In this document: one piece after another, positions 9,701 through 19,752 of the stretch | How positions within the stretch are numbered: position 1 is the stretch's first letter | Layout: every line of letters begins with the position of its first letter | Origin: Streptomyces goshikiensis | Lineage (GTDB): Bacteria > Actinomycetota > Actinomycetes > Streptomycetales > Streptomycetaceae | Direction of reading: 5' to 3' | Length of the DNA stretch: 64,000 nt | NCBI RefSeq assembly: GCF_014650555.1 | Contig: NZ_BMVE01000001.1 | Span: 930,001 to 994,000, forward strand | Position numbers and translations under genes: made by a program | The notes under the pieces: model-generated | What the model was told of the DNA's origin: nothing | Database searches by the model: none | What the model saw: the letters and a program-made list of their open reading frames with translations, nothing else

Positions 9701-9707
9701 CCAGCGG

Positions 9708-9749
9708 CCGGGAGACGCCTGAAGGAACGTTTCCTCGCGCGTCTCCCGG
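9708..9749. terminator. Stem-loop between convergent whiD and the LysR gene
   Basis: An 11-bp stem (9708-9718 with 9739-9749) encloses a 20-base loop that itself holds a small AGGAA/TTCCT pairing. It can end both converging transcripts. Confidence 0.75.
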
Positions 9750-9806
9750 AACAGCTCGCGCCGTCCCGCGCACGGCCGCGCGTACGGCGGGGGCCCCTGC
9801 GCGCGC

Positions 9807-10706
9807 TCAGCGCGCGGCGGCCCGCTCCAGCTCGGCCAGGGTCGCGGCCACGGCCGGCACGCGGGCCAGGTCGGGCAGCGTCAGCGCCACGACCTCCCGC
9901 TCCACCGCCGGCTCCACGCTCAGGGTGCTCACGCCCTTGGCCCGTACGGACTCCACCGCGAGCTCCGGCAGCACCGCGACGCCCAGACCGGCGCCCACCA
10001 GGCCCACCACGGCCGGGTAGTCGTCGGTGGCGAAGTCGATGCGCGGGGTGAAGCCCGCGCCCTCGCACACCTCCACCAGATGGCGGCGGCAGCGCGGACA
10101 GCCGGCGATCCACGGCTCGTCGGCGAGTTCCGCCATGCCCACCCGCTCCGCGCCGGCCAGCCGGTGCCCGTCGGGAACCAGCCCGACGAGCCGGTCGGTC
10201 AGCAGCGGCAGCACCACGAGGTCCTCCCACTCCGCAGCGGAATGGGCGGCCCCGCCGTACCGGAACGCCAGCGCCACGTCACAGTCGCCCTCGCGCAGCA
10301 TCTCCACGGAGCGCGGCGGCTCGGCCTCGACCAGGGAGATACGGGTACCCGGGTGCTCGGCGCGCATCGCCGCGAGCGCGGTCGGCACCAGGGTCGAGCT
10401 CCCGCTCGGGAAGGACACCAGCCGGACCCGGCCCGCGCGCAGCCCCGCGATGGCGGCGACCTCCTCCTCGGCGGCCGTCAGTCCGGCGAGGATCCCGGCG
10501 GCGTGCCGGACCAGCGCCTCACCCGCCTGGGTGAGCCGCATCTCGCGCCCCGTACGGATGAGCAGGGGGGTGCCGGCCGACTGCTCCAGCGCCTTCATCT
10601 GCTGGGAGACGGCCGGCTGGGTGCAGCCGAGCTCGCGGGCTGCGGCGGAGAAGGACCCGGTCCCGGCGACAGCGCGCAGGACCCGGAGATGACGTGCCTC
10701 GATCAC
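9807..10706 (-). CDS. LysR-family transcriptional regulator
   Basis: 299 residues. The N-terminal winged HTH reads HLRVLRAVAGTGSFSAAARE then CTQPAVSQQMKALEQSAGTP; the rest is the two-lobe periplasmic-binding-like effector domain. LysR regulators act as tetramers responding to a small ligand, here unknown. The GTG at 10706 is abutted by GAAGG with no spacer, so the start may be leaderless or initiation weak. It is divergent from the short-chain dehydrogenase, a common arrangement for a LysR target, but the link is inferred only from position. Confidence 0.85.
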   Translation of the reverse strand: MIEARHLRVLRAVAGTGSFSAAARELGCTQPAVSQQMKALEQSAGTPLLIRTGREMRLTQAGEALVRHAAGILAGLTAAEEEVAAIAGLRAGRVRLVSFPSGSSTLVPTALAAMRAEHPGTRISLVEAEPPRSVEMLREGDCDVALAFRYGGAAHSAAEWEDLVVLPLLTDRLVGLVPDGHRLAGAERVGMAELADEPWIAGCPRCRRHLVEVCEGAGFTPRIDFATDDYPAVVGLVGAGLGVAVLPELAVESVRAKGVSTLSVEPAVEREVVALTLPDLARVPAVAATLAELERAAAR

Positions 10707-10886
10707 CCTTCGAGCATAAGCCCCGCTTTGACCGCGGCGCGAATGTCCGCCCGACCCTTTGAGCCGCGGCCGGGGATGACACGGTCCGTGATCCTCGCGG
10801 TACGCGGAGAAATTGCGGCCGGGGCGGCGAAGTACGGCCGACGCGGCCACGGGCCGGGCCCGCTCGGCGCCGTCAGCCCGGGCGGC

Positions 10887-10892
10887 TAGGTT
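10887..10892 (+). promoter_or_regulatory. -10 element of a leaderless transcript for the SDR gene
   Basis: TAGGTT ends 6 bases before the ATG at 10899, the spacing expected when transcription begins at the start codon. No ribosome-binding site is present and the -35 is not recognisable. Confidence 0.5.
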
Positions 10893-10898
10893 GCGCAC

Positions 10899-11672
10899 AT
10901 GACGACTGCGTTGATTACGGGATCCACGGCGGGCATCGGCGCCGCTTTCGCCCGGCGGCTCGCCGCCCAGGGGCACAACCTCGTACTGGTGGCCCGCGAT
11001 ACGAAGCGGCTCGCCGAACAGGCCACCGAGCTGCACGACCGGCACGGCATCGAGGCCGAGGTGCTGGCCGCCGACCTCGCCACCGAGGAGGGCATCGCCG
11101 CCGTCGAGCAGCGCCTGGGCGACCGTACGCACCCGGTGGACCTGCTGGTCAACAACGCGGGCTTCGGCAACAAGGGGCGCTACCTCGAAGTCTCGATGGC
11201 CGACGAGCTGACCATGCTGAAGGTGCACGTCGAGGCGGTGCTGCGGCTGACCTCGGCGGCCACCGCGTCGATGCGTTCGCGCGGCCGCGGCGGGGTCATC
11301 AACGTGGCCTCGGTCGCCGCCTTCGTGCCGCGCGGCACCTACGGGGCCAGCAAGGCGTGGGTCGTGCAGTTCACCCAGGGCGCGGCGCGGGACCTGTCGG
11401 GCTCCGGCGTGCGGCTGATGGCGCTGTGCCCGGGCTTCGTGCGCACGGAGTTCCACCAGCGGGCGGGCATGGGGACGGACAACATCCCCGGCTGGATGTG
11501 GCTCGACGCCGACAAGCTGGTGGCCTCGGCGCTGGCCGACCTGGCGCGGGGCAAGACGGTGTCGGTCCCGGATCCGCGCTACAAGGCGCTGATGGGCGTG
11601 GTGAAGCTGACGCCGCGCGGTCTGCTGGGCGGGATGTCCTCGCGTACGGGCCGCAAGTACGGACCCCAGTAA
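10899..11672 (+). CDS. Short-chain dehydrogenase/reductase
   Basis: 257 residues. The classical SDR cofactor motif TGSTAGIGAAFA is at 6-17, with NNAGFG further on and a catalytic triad from Ser in VINVASVAAFVPRG and the YGASK Tyr/Lys pair. The segment LVARDTKRLAEQA suggests NADP preference (Arg after strand 2). The substrate cannot be predicted. It ends 58 bp before the next codirectional gene and is divergent from the LysR regulator. Confidence 0.88.
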   Translation: MTTALITGSTAGIGAAFARRLAAQGHNLVLVARDTKRLAEQATELHDRHGIEAEVLAADLATEEGIAAVEQRLGDRTHPVDLLVNNAGFGNKGRYLEVSMADELTMLKVHVEAVLRLTSAATASMRSRGRGGVINVASVAAFVPRGTYGASKAWVVQFTQGAARDLSGSGVRLMALCPGFVRTEFHQRAGMGTDNIPGWMWLDADKLVASALADLARGKTVSVPDPRYKALMGVVKLTPRGLLGGMSSRTGRKYGPQ

Positions 11673-11691
11673 CAAAAGGGCATTGGCTCCC

Positions 11692-11707
11692 TAAACTGGA
11701 CATGTCC
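11692..11707 (+). promoter_or_regulatory. Candidate promoter/operator ahead of the SnoaL-fusion gene
   Basis: TAAACT (11692-11697) resembles a -10 and is directly followed by the perfect 10-bp palindrome GGACATGTCC (11698-11707), which would overlap the transcription start. The half-site GGACA is shared with the bldM leader palindrome. Confidence 0.45.
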
Positions 11708-11730
11708 CATCTCCAGCGGGAGGCGACGCC

Positions 11731-12441
11731 ATGACATTCGTACAAGTGATCGATTACGAGACCAGGCGGTTCGACGAGATGAACGCGCTCATCGACCGCT
11801 GGGCGGAGCAGAGCAGCGGGAAGCGCACCGCGACCCACACGATGATCGGCCAGGACCGCGAAGCCCGGAACCACTACGTGGACATGGTGGAATTCGCCTC
11901 GTACGAGGACGCCATGAGGAACTCTCACCTCCCCGAGACGGACCGGATGTTCGAGCAGATGGTGGCCCTCTGCGAGGGAATGCCGAAGTTCGTGAACCTC
12001 GACGTGGTCCGCGACGAGCACCTCAACAAGCGGCTGGTCGACCGGGTGTTCCGGGAAGCGCTCATGGGCGGCGACCTGGGCGTCCTGGACGAGTGCTGCG
12101 CGGCGAACTACATCGACCACGACGCCGGCAGGGAGGAGCCGACCGCCATCGGGCGCGACGCCATGCGGTCGGGCGTGGAGGCCTGGAGCAGGGCCTTCGA
12201 CATGACCTTCGAGCCGGTGGCCCAGCTGTCCGAGGGCAACCTGGTCACGACGGTGTGGAACTGGCGCGGCACCCAGAAGGGCGAGTTCATGGGGGTCGCC
12301 GCGACCGGGAAGACGTACGAGATGTCGGGGAGCACCACCTTCCGCTGCCAGGGCGGGGAGATCACCGAGGGCTGGTGGCACTACAACCCCGGACAGCTGC
12401 AACGTCAGATGGGCGGGTCGGGATCCCCGTACGGATCCTGA
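11731..12441 (+). CDS. Two-domain protein: monooxygenase-like ferredoxin fold fused to SnoaL-like domain
   Basis: 236 residues. Residues 1 to about 95 look like a dimeric alpha/beta-barrel domain of the antibiotic-biosynthesis monooxygenase type. Residues from about 97 on (NKRLVDRVFREALMGGDLGV, then YIDHDA and a C-terminal FRCQGGEITEGWWHYN) match the SnoaL/ester-cyclase fold. SnoaL proteins act on polyketides or are general small-ligand binders; neither partner is known. No biosynthetic cluster is nearby. The ATG is preceded by GGGAGG with an 8-base spacer. Confidence 0.7.
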   Translation: MTFVQVIDYETRRFDEMNALIDRWAEQSSGKRTATHTMIGQDREARNHYVDMVEFASYEDAMRNSHLPETDRMFEQMVALCEGMPKFVNLDVVRDEHLNKRLVDRVFREALMGGDLGVLDECCAANYIDHDAGREEPTAIGRDAMRSGVEAWSRAFDMTFEPVAQLSEGNLVTTVWNWRGTQKGEFMGVAATGKTYEMSGSTTFRCQGGEITEGWWHYNPGQLQRQMGGSGSPYGS

Positions 12442-12460
12442 GAAATCCGGCAAGAACGGG

Positions 12461-12496
12461 GAAGGCCCCGTTCCGCGGCTGCGGAACGGGGCCTTC
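12461..12496. terminator. Perfect 16-bp-stem bidirectional terminator
   Basis: The arms 12461-12476 and 12481-12496 pair fully around a GGCT loop, between the convergent SnoaL-fusion gene and groEL. Confidence 0.9.
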
Positions 12497-12512
12497 TCGG
12501 CGTGGGGCTCGA

Positions 12513-14150
<1,638 letters not shown>

Positions 14151-14274
14151 TCAGCCCTCTCGTTGCGATCCCCGGCCGCTCACCGCGACCGCCTAGAACG
14201 AACTACGCCCCTCGCCGCCCGGCATCAGCAGGGGTGACCAGGGGCGTAGCTCAAAGCAAAACTGGAGAAGTGAC

Positions 14275-14583
14275 TTACTTCTCGACGATCGCGAGCACGT
14301 CGCGGGCCGAGAGGACGAGGTATTCCTCGCCGTTGTACTTCACTTCGGTGCCGCCGTACTTGCTGTACAGCACGACGTCGCCGACGGTGACGTCCAGCGG
14401 AAGACGCTGGCCGTCCTCGAAGCGACCCGGGCCCACCGCGAGGACGACGCCCTCCTGGGGCTTCTCCTTCGCGGTGTCCGGGATGACCAGGCCGGAGGCC
14501 GTGGTCTGCTCGGCGTCGAGCGGCTGGACCACAATGCGGTCCTCGAGCGGCTTGATGGCAACCTTGGAGCTGGTGGTCGTCAC
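14275..14583 (-). CDS. groES: Co-chaperonin GroES
   Basis: 102 residues. It caps the GroEL ring as a heptamer. The sequence has the family opening [20 protein letters not shown] and the mobile loop [19 protein letters not shown]. The GTG start at 14583 has GGGGGAGA 7 bases upstream. It is the first gene of the heat-shock operon; two CIRCE elements lie 100-175 bases upstream. Confidence 0.97.
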   Translation of the reverse strand: MTTTSSKVAIKPLEDRIVVQPLDAEQTTASGLVIPDTAKEKPQEGVVLAVGPGRFEDGQRLPLDVTVGDVVLYSKYGGTEVKYNGEEYLVLSARDVLAIVEK

Positions 14584-14683
14584 GATCCGGTCTCCCCCTT
14601 CGGAGATCTCACGGGGTTAACTGTTTTGGGGTGGCGACCAGGTGGTTCCGTCGTCGCGGGTGCCGGACCTACCTGTCGCTGCG

Positions 14684-14710
14684 TTGGCACTCACCAGTGG
14701 CGAGTGCCAG
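14684..14710. promoter_or_regulatory. CIRCE element 1 (HrcA operator)
   Basis: TTGGCACTC-N9-GAGTGCCAG: 9-bp arms around a 9-base spacer, close to the CIRCE consensus TTAGCACTC-N9-GAGTGCTAA. It overlaps the predicted transcription start region of groES. Confidence 0.93.
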
Positions 14711-14715
14711 GCCCG

Positions 14716-14745
14716 AGACTATTCCGGCGATTAGCACTCGGTCAA
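14716..14745 (-). promoter_or_regulatory. groES promoter
   Basis: On the minus strand TTGACC (14745-14740, inside the spacer of CIRCE 2) is followed after 18 bases by TAGTCT (14721-14716). This fits a vegetative promoter placed between the two CIRCE sites so that HrcA binding would block it. Confidence 0.7.
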
Positions 14746-14757
14746 GCGGAGTGCCAA
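14731..14757. promoter_or_regulatory. CIRCE element 2 (HrcA operator)
   Basis: TTAGCACTC-N9-GAGTGCCAA: the left arm is identical to consensus and the right arm differs by one base. It covers the predicted -35 of groES. Confidence 0.95.
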
Positions 14758-14862
14758 TCCAACTCCGGCCGGGTCGCGATCCGGCCACGTCACCCTGCCT
14801 TTTCCGGCCCCCGGACGGATGCGGCCCGGGGGCTCTGCGGCCCGATATGTGACGCTTGAGCG

Positions 14863-15588
14863 ATGCGCATCCTGGTGGTCGAAGACGAAGAGGGCCTCGC
14901 CGAGTCCCTGCGGCGGGGCCTCTGCGCCGAGGGCCACTGGGTCGACGTCGCCCACGACGGCCACCGCGGCCTCGACCTCGCCCTCACCGGCGGGGCCGTC
15001 GACGGGGCCGCCGCCGGAACGGCCGGAGGGGCCGCCGGCTACGACGTCGTCGTGCTCGACCTGATGCTGCCCGGCCTCGGCGGCCACGAGATATGCACCC
15101 GCATGCGCGCCCACGGCGACCCCACCCCCGTCCTGATGCTCACCGCCAAGGACGGCGAACACGACGAGGCCGACGGTCTCGACGCCGGCGCCGACGACTA
15201 CCTCACCAAGCCGTTCTCCTTCGTCGTCCTCGCCGCGCGGCTGCGCGCCCTGGCCCGCCGGGCCGGCGCGCCCGATCCCGGGCGCGTGCTCCAGGCCGGG
15301 GACCTCGTCCTCGACCCGCCCGCCCGCCGCTGCCGCCGCGGGGACCGGGAGATCGAGCTGACCGCCCGTGAGCTCGGCGTCCTCGCCTGTCTGCTGGAGC
15401 GCCCCGGCGAGGCCGTCGCCAAGCAGGAGATCCTCGACCGGGTCTGGGACGGCCCGCAGGCCATCGACCCGAACATCGTGGAGGTGTACGTCTCCTCCCT
15501 CCGCCGCAAGATCGACGCCCCCTTCGGCCGCCGCTCGATCCTCACCGTCCACGGCACCGGCTACCGGATGGCCCCCGACGGTGGCTGA
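14863..15588 (+). CDS. OmpR-family two-component response regulator
   Basis: 241 residues. The receiver domain carries the acidic pair in VVEDEEG, phospho-acceptor Asp66 in VVLDLMLPGLGG, the switch Thr in LMLTAKDGEHDEADG and the Lys of DDYLTKPF. A Gly/Ala-rich stretch of about 15 residues (near 46-62) is inserted before the phosphorylation strand. The C-terminal winged helix includes ELTARELGVLACLLE and EVYVSSLRRKID. The stop overlaps the start of the kinase gene by 8 bp, so the two are cotranslated. Signal and targets are unknown. Confidence 0.92.
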   Translation: MRILVVEDEEGLAESLRRGLCAEGHWVDVAHDGHRGLDLALTGGAVDGAAAGTAGGAAGYDVVVLDLMLPGLGGHEICTRMRAHGDPTPVLMLTAKDGEHDEADGLDAGADDYLTKPFSFVVLAARLRALARRAGAPDPGRVLQAGDLVLDPPARRCRRGDREIELTARELGVLACLLERPGEAVAKQEILDRVWDGPQAIDPNIVEVYVSSLRRKIDAPFGRRSILTVHGTGYRMAPDGG

Positions 15589-17029
15589 CCGGACACGGAT
15601 GGGCCCGCTCCGGCGGCGCGCCGCGGTGGCCGCCGCCCTCGCGATGGCGGCCGTCCTCGGCGCCGGCGGGCTGTGGCTGTACACGCTGCTGCGGGCGAAC
15701 CTGCTCGACAACACCACCGGCCGCACCGAACTCGCCGCCCGCAAGGTCGCCGCGCAGCTCGACACCGGCTCCCTGCCGCCCGGCGGGCGGCTGCCCGCGC
15801 CCGAGGGCGGCGTCGACCTGGTCCTCGTCAAGGACGCGCGCGGCCGGACCGTCGCCACCAGCGGGGACCCGAAGGACACCCCGGAGCTCGGCCGGCTGCG
15901 TCCCGCCGCCGGGGTGGACTCCCACTCGGCCGTACTGCCGCCCGCGCGCCCCGGCGCGGAACGGCGCGCGGTGGTCGTGGTGACGGCGCCCGACGGGCGC
16001 GAGGTGTACGCCGTGTACGCGGTCACCGTGCTGGGCGACGTCGACGACGCGACCCGGGCGGTCGCGATCGGGATGCTGGCCGGCGCGCCCCCGCTGATCG
16101 GCTTCGCGGCGGCCCTGGCCTGGTGGGTGACCGGGCAGGCGCTGCGCCCGGTGGCGGCGATCCGGACCGGGCTGGCGGCGGTCACGGCGAGCGAGCTGGA
16201 CCGGCGGGTCCCGGACCCGGGCGGGGCGGACGAGATCGCCGAGCTGGCCCGGACGGTCAACGACACGCTCGACCGGCTGGAGCGCAGCGACGCCCGCCAG
16301 CGGCAGTTCACGGCGGACGCCTCGCACGAGCTGCGCAATCCGCTGGCGGCGGTCCGGTCCCGGCTGGAGGTGGCGCTGGAGAGCCCCGACCGGGAGTCGG
16401 TGGCGGCGGCGCTGGCCGATACGGAGCGGCTCCAGCGCATCGCGGCGGACCTCCTCCTGCTGGCCCGGCTCGACGGCGACGGCGACGGGGACCGGGCCGC
16501 CGGCCGGGGCGGGGCCGGTCACGGCCGCTCCGAGCCGGTGGACCTGGCGCTGCTGGCCGCGGAGGACGTGGCGCGGCGCCCGGATCCCCGGGTTCCGGTA
16601 CGGCTGGAGGCGCGGGCGCCCGTACCGGCGTCCGGGGATCCGGCGCGGCTGGAGCGGGCGCTGGCCAACCTGGTGGACAACGCGCTGCGGCACGCCCGCG
16701 CCGGGGTCACCGTCCGGGCCGGGGCGGACCCGGCCGGGGGCTGGGCGCTGCTGGAGGTCACGGACGACGGCCCGGGCATCCCGGAGGCGGACCGGGACCG
16801 GGTGTTCGAGCGCTTCGTACGGCTGGATCAGGACCGGAGCCGTGCCGCCGGCGGCACCGGGCTGGGCCTGGCCATCGCCCGGGAGATCGCGCGGGCGCAC
16901 GGCGGCGACGTCCACGCGCTCGCCTCGTCCGCCGGGGGCGCGCGGCTGGTGCTGCGCGTGCCGGGGCGCGCGGCGGGAAGCGCGGCGGGAAGCGCGGCGG
17001 AACGCGTGTCCGGGCCCGTGGGCTCCTGA
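15581..17029 (+). CDS. Two-component sensor histidine kinase
   Basis: 482 residues. It has a transmembrane helix at about 12-34, an extracytoplasmic domain to about 145, a second helix near 155-175, a HAMP linker, the phospho-acceptor His249 in FTADASHELRNPLAAVRSRL, the N box LANLVDNALRHA, and G boxes DDGPGIPEADRDRVFERF and GGTGLGLAIAREIARAHGG. The GTG at 15581 overlaps the regulator stop and has GGATGG 8 bases upstream; an ATG at 15599 is the alternative. An Ala/Gly/Ser-rich tail ends the protein. Confidence 0.9.
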   Translation: MADRTRMGPLRRRAAVAAALAMAAVLGAGGLWLYTLLRANLLDNTTGRTELAARKVAAQLDTGSLPPGGRLPAPEGGVDLVLVKDARGRTVATSGDPKDTPELGRLRPAAGVDSHSAVLPPARPGAERRAVVVVTAPDGREVYAVYAVTVLGDVDDATRAVAIGMLAGAPPLIGFAAALAWWVTGQALRPVAAIRTGLAAVTASELDRRVPDPGGADEIAELARTVNDTLDRLERSDARQRQFTADASHELRNPLAAVRSRLEVALESPDRESVAAALADTERLQRIAADLLLLARLDGDGDGDRAAGRGGAGHGRSEPVDLALLAAEDVARRPDPRVPVRLEARAPVPASGDPARLERALANLVDNALRHARAGVTVRAGADPAGGWALLEVTDDGPGIPEADRDRVFERFVRLDQDRSRAAGGTGLGLAIAREIARAHGGDVHALASSAGGARLVLRVPGRAAGSAAGSAAERVSGPVGS

Positions 17030-17035
17030 GGGCGG

Positions 17036-17065
17036 TTTCAGGATCCTCAGGGTTCCTTCAGCACC
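17036..17065 (+). promoter_or_regulatory. Direct repeats upstream of the LCP gene, candidate OmpR-type operator
   Basis: Three repeats of the type TTCAGG occur with CAG at 17039, 17048 and 17059, a 9-11-bp period typical of OmpR-family boxes. They fill the 57-bp gap between the kinase stop and the LCP start and could be bound by the adjacent response regulator. Confidence 0.4.
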
Positions 17066-17086
17066 GCTCCCCCAGCATCGACAGGC

Positions 17087-18295
17087 ATGAGCGCGCATCG
17101 CAGGAAGACCAAGCGCCGGCACCCGTCCCGCGGACTCGGCCGCAAGCTGCTGATCACCGGCTGCGCGGTGACGGCGATCGCGGGCGGCACCGCCTGGTAC
17201 GCGTACCAGGACCTGGCGGGGAGCATCGGCAGCTCGAAGGCCCTGGAGGGCGCCGAGAAGTCGAAGTTCGGAGACACGAACATCCTGCTCATGGGCCTGG
17301 ACAGCCGCCGCGACCAGAACGGCGAGAAGCTGCCGGAGGAGGTCCTCGACAAGCTGCACGCGGGGAGCTCCGACATCGGCGGCTACAACGCGAACACCCT
17401 GATCCTGTTGCACGTACCGGGCGACGGCGGGCGGCCGACGGCCTTCTCCGTCCCGCGCGACGACTTCGTGGCGATCCCCGGGCACGGGAAGGACAAGGTC
17501 AAGAAGGCGTACGGGCTGGCGAAGGCGGCCAGGGAGGACGCCCTCACCGCGCAGGGCGTCAAGGACCAGCGGGAGCTGGAGCGGGAGGGCCGCGAGGCGG
17601 GCCGCAAGGCGCAGCTGGAGACCGTGCGGAACTTCCTGGGCGTCCCGGTCGATCACTTCGCCGAGCTCAACCTGGCCGGCTTCTACCACCTGGCCGACGC
17701 GCTGAAGGGCGTACCGGTGTGCCTGAAGAAGCCGGTGAAGGACAAGTACTCGGGCGCGGACTTCCCGGCGGGCCGCCAGAACCTGAACGGGCAGCAGTCG
17801 CTGGCCTTCGTACGGCAGCGGCACGGCCTGGAAGCGGGCGACCTGGACCGGACGAAACGACAGCAGGCCTTCCTCGCGGGCGCGACGCACAAGCTGAATT
17901 CCGTCGGGACCTTCACCGATCCGACGAAGCTGATGAAGCTGATCGACTCGGCGAAGGAGGACGTGGTGACCGACGCCGGATGGGATCTGCTGTCCTTCGT
18001 GAAACAGGCCAAAAACCTGTCCGGAGGCAAAACGAGGTTCGTGACGCTCCCCATAGAGCGCTTCGGAAGGAACCATGGGGAGGACATCAACGTCGTAGAT
18101 GATATGAAGATAAAGCGCCTCATTGCCGAGCAGATCGGACCCAAGGCTTCCGAAGGCCCGGGCGGCCCGAGCACCCCGCCGGCATCCGGTGAGGCGTCAT
18201 CGGCGGCACCTGCCGGGGCGCCCGCCTCGTCGCCCTCCCCCGGCGCTTCCGGGAAGGGCGCCGCGGACGGCGGCGGCATCCCGTGCGTGGACTGA
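17087..18295 (+). CDS. LytR-CpsA-Psr (LCP) family protein
   Basis: 402 residues. A basic N-terminus and one transmembrane helix (about 20-40) place the catalytic domain outside the membrane. The LCP core has NILLMGLDSRRD, the NANTLILLHVPGDGG strand, FSVPRDDFVAIPG and the later SLAFVRQRHGLEAGDLDRTKRQ region with Arg/Asp residues used to bind the lipid pyrophosphate. LCP enzymes transfer undecaprenyl-linked glycopolymers to peptidoglycan. The C-terminus is a 60-residue Ala/Ser/Pro tail. It overlaps the FtsW/RodA-family gene by 13 bp, indicating cotranslation. Confidence 0.92.
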   Translation: MSAHRRKTKRRHPSRGLGRKLLITGCAVTAIAGGTAWYAYQDLAGSIGSSKALEGAEKSKFGDTNILLMGLDSRRDQNGEKLPEEVLDKLHAGSSDIGGYNANTLILLHVPGDGGRPTAFSVPRDDFVAIPGHGKDKVKKAYGLAKAAREDALTAQGVKDQRELEREGREAGRKAQLETVRNFLGVPVDHFAELNLAGFYHLADALKGVPVCLKKPVKDKYSGADFPAGRQNLNGQQSLAFVRQRHGLEAGDLDRTKRQQAFLAGATHKLNSVGTFTDPTKLMKLIDSAKEDVVTDAGWDLLSFVKQAKNLSGGKTRFVTLPIERFGRNHGEDINVVDDMKIKRLIAEQIGPKASEGPGGPSTPPASGEASSAAPAGAPASSPSPGASGKGAADGGGIPCVD

Positions 18296-19716
18296 GGCCC
18301 CTGACGGCGGCCGGCGCGCGCCGCCGCACGGAAGCGCTGCTCCTCCTCTTCGTCATCGCCATCGCCGTCTTCGGCCATGTGAGCGCCGGCCTGGCGATGA
18401 ACGGCGAGCTGCCGCCGAACCTCGCCGGCTTCACGCTCAGCATGACCCTGCTGTCGCTGGTGGGGCACCTGGGCGTGCGCCGGTTCGCGGCGTACGCGGA
18501 CCCGCTGATCCTGCCGCTGGCCATGCTGCTGACGGGGCTCGGGCTGGTGCTGATCCACCGGCTCGACCAGAGCTACATCGAGCGGTACGGGGGCGCCCCG
18601 AACGCCCCCGACCAGCTGCTGTGGACGGTGGTCGGGTTCGCCGCGTGCCTGCTGGTGCTGGCGCTGCTTCGCGACCACCGGCTGCTCCAGCGGTTCATCT
18701 ACATCACCATGGCGGTGGCGCTGGTGCTGCTGATCGCGCCGGTGTTCTTCGGCGCGGACACGTACGGCGCGAAGCGCTGGATCATCCTGTTCGGCTTCTC
18801 GCTCCAGCCCGGCGAGTTCGTGAAGATCATGATCGCGGTCTTCTTCGCGGGCTACCTGGTCGTCCACCGCGACTCGCTGTCCCTGACCGGCCGCAGGTTC
18901 CTGGGCATGCGGCTGCCGCCGATGCGTCAGCTCGGGCCGATCGTCACGGTGTGGATCGTGTCGATGCTGGTGCTCGTCTTCGAGCGCGACCTCGGCACCT
19001 CGCTGATCTTCTTCGGCGTGTTCGTGGTGATGCTGTACGTCGCCACCGAGCGCACCAGCTGGATCGTGTGCGGTGTGTTCATGGCGGCGGTGGGCGCCTT
19101 CGCGGTGGGCTCGACCGAACCGCACGTCAAGGCGCGCGTGGCCGCCTGGCTCAACCCGCTGTCCTACTACTGGAAGGACCGGCCGCCGGGCGTCACCTCG
19201 GACCAGTCGGCGCAGGCGCTGTTCAGCTTCGGCACGGGCGGGATGTCCGGCACGGGGCTGGGTATGGGCCACCCGGAGCTGATCAAGTTCGCGGGCCGCA
19301 GCGACTTCATCCTGACCACGGTGGGCGAGGAACTGGGCCTGGCCGGCGTCATGGCCGTCCTGCTCCTCTACGCCCTGCTGGTGCAGCGGGGCCTGCGCAT
19401 GGCCCTCGGCGCGCGCGACCCGTTCGGCAAGCTGCTGGCGGTCGGCCTCTCGGCGGCGCTGGCCCTCCAGGTCTTCGTGGTCGCGGGCGGCGTGACGGGC
19501 CTGATCCCTCTGACCGGCAAGGCCCTCCCCTTCCTGGCGAAGGGCGGCTCGTCCCTCCTGGCCAACTGGATCATGATCGCCCTGCTGCTGCGCATCAGCG
19601 ACAGCGCGGAACGCGGCCGCCAGGCGGACGCCCGCGGCCCGGCGGAAACGACGATCACCCCGATCGTGGTACCGCCGCACCCCGAGAACGCCCTGCCGGG
19701 CGGAGACCCGCGGTAG
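18283..19716 (+). CDS. FtsW/RodA/SpoVE-family peptidoglycan polymerase
   Basis: 477 residues with about ten to twelve hydrophobic helices. SEDS-family hallmarks include GAKRWI near the middle, QPGEFVKIMIAVFFAGYL, ERDLGTSLIFFGVFVVMLY, SDFILTTVGEELGLAG and LTGKALPFLAKGGSSLLAN. SEDS proteins polymerise glycan strands from lipid II, normally with a class B PBP, but none is adjacent. The GTG start at 18283 lies inside the LCP coding end. Being cotranslated with an LCP protein and behind a two-component system suggests a regulated wall-synthesis unit; this is inference. Confidence 0.9.
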   Translation: MRGLRPLTAAGARRRTEALLLLFVIAIAVFGHVSAGLAMNGELPPNLAGFTLSMTLLSLVGHLGVRRFAAYADPLILPLAMLLTGLGLVLIHRLDQSYIERYGGAPNAPDQLLWTVVGFAACLLVLALLRDHRLLQRFIYITMAVALVLLIAPVFFGADTYGAKRWIILFGFSLQPGEFVKIMIAVFFAGYLVVHRDSLSLTGRRFLGMRLPPMRQLGPIVTVWIVSMLVLVFERDLGTSLIFFGVFVVMLYVATERTSWIVCGVFMAAVGAFAVGSTEPHVKARVAAWLNPLSYYWKDRPPGVTSDQSAQALFSFGTGGMSGTGLGMGHPELIKFAGRSDFILTTVGEELGLAGVMAVLLLYALLVQRGLRMALGARDPFGKLLAVGLSAALALQVFVVAGGVTGLIPLTGKALPFLAKGGSSLLANWIMIALLLRISDSAERGRQADARGPAETTITPIVVPPHPENALPGGDPR

Positions 19717-19752
19717 CCGCGGTGGCCGCGGTCCGCCGTCAGGGGCGCGGGG

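Noticed and set aside
15542..18076. An 844-codon minus-strand frame antisense to the kinase and LCP genes
   Set aside because: Arg/Gly/Val-rich shadow; kinase and LCP motifs are unequivocal on the plus strand.
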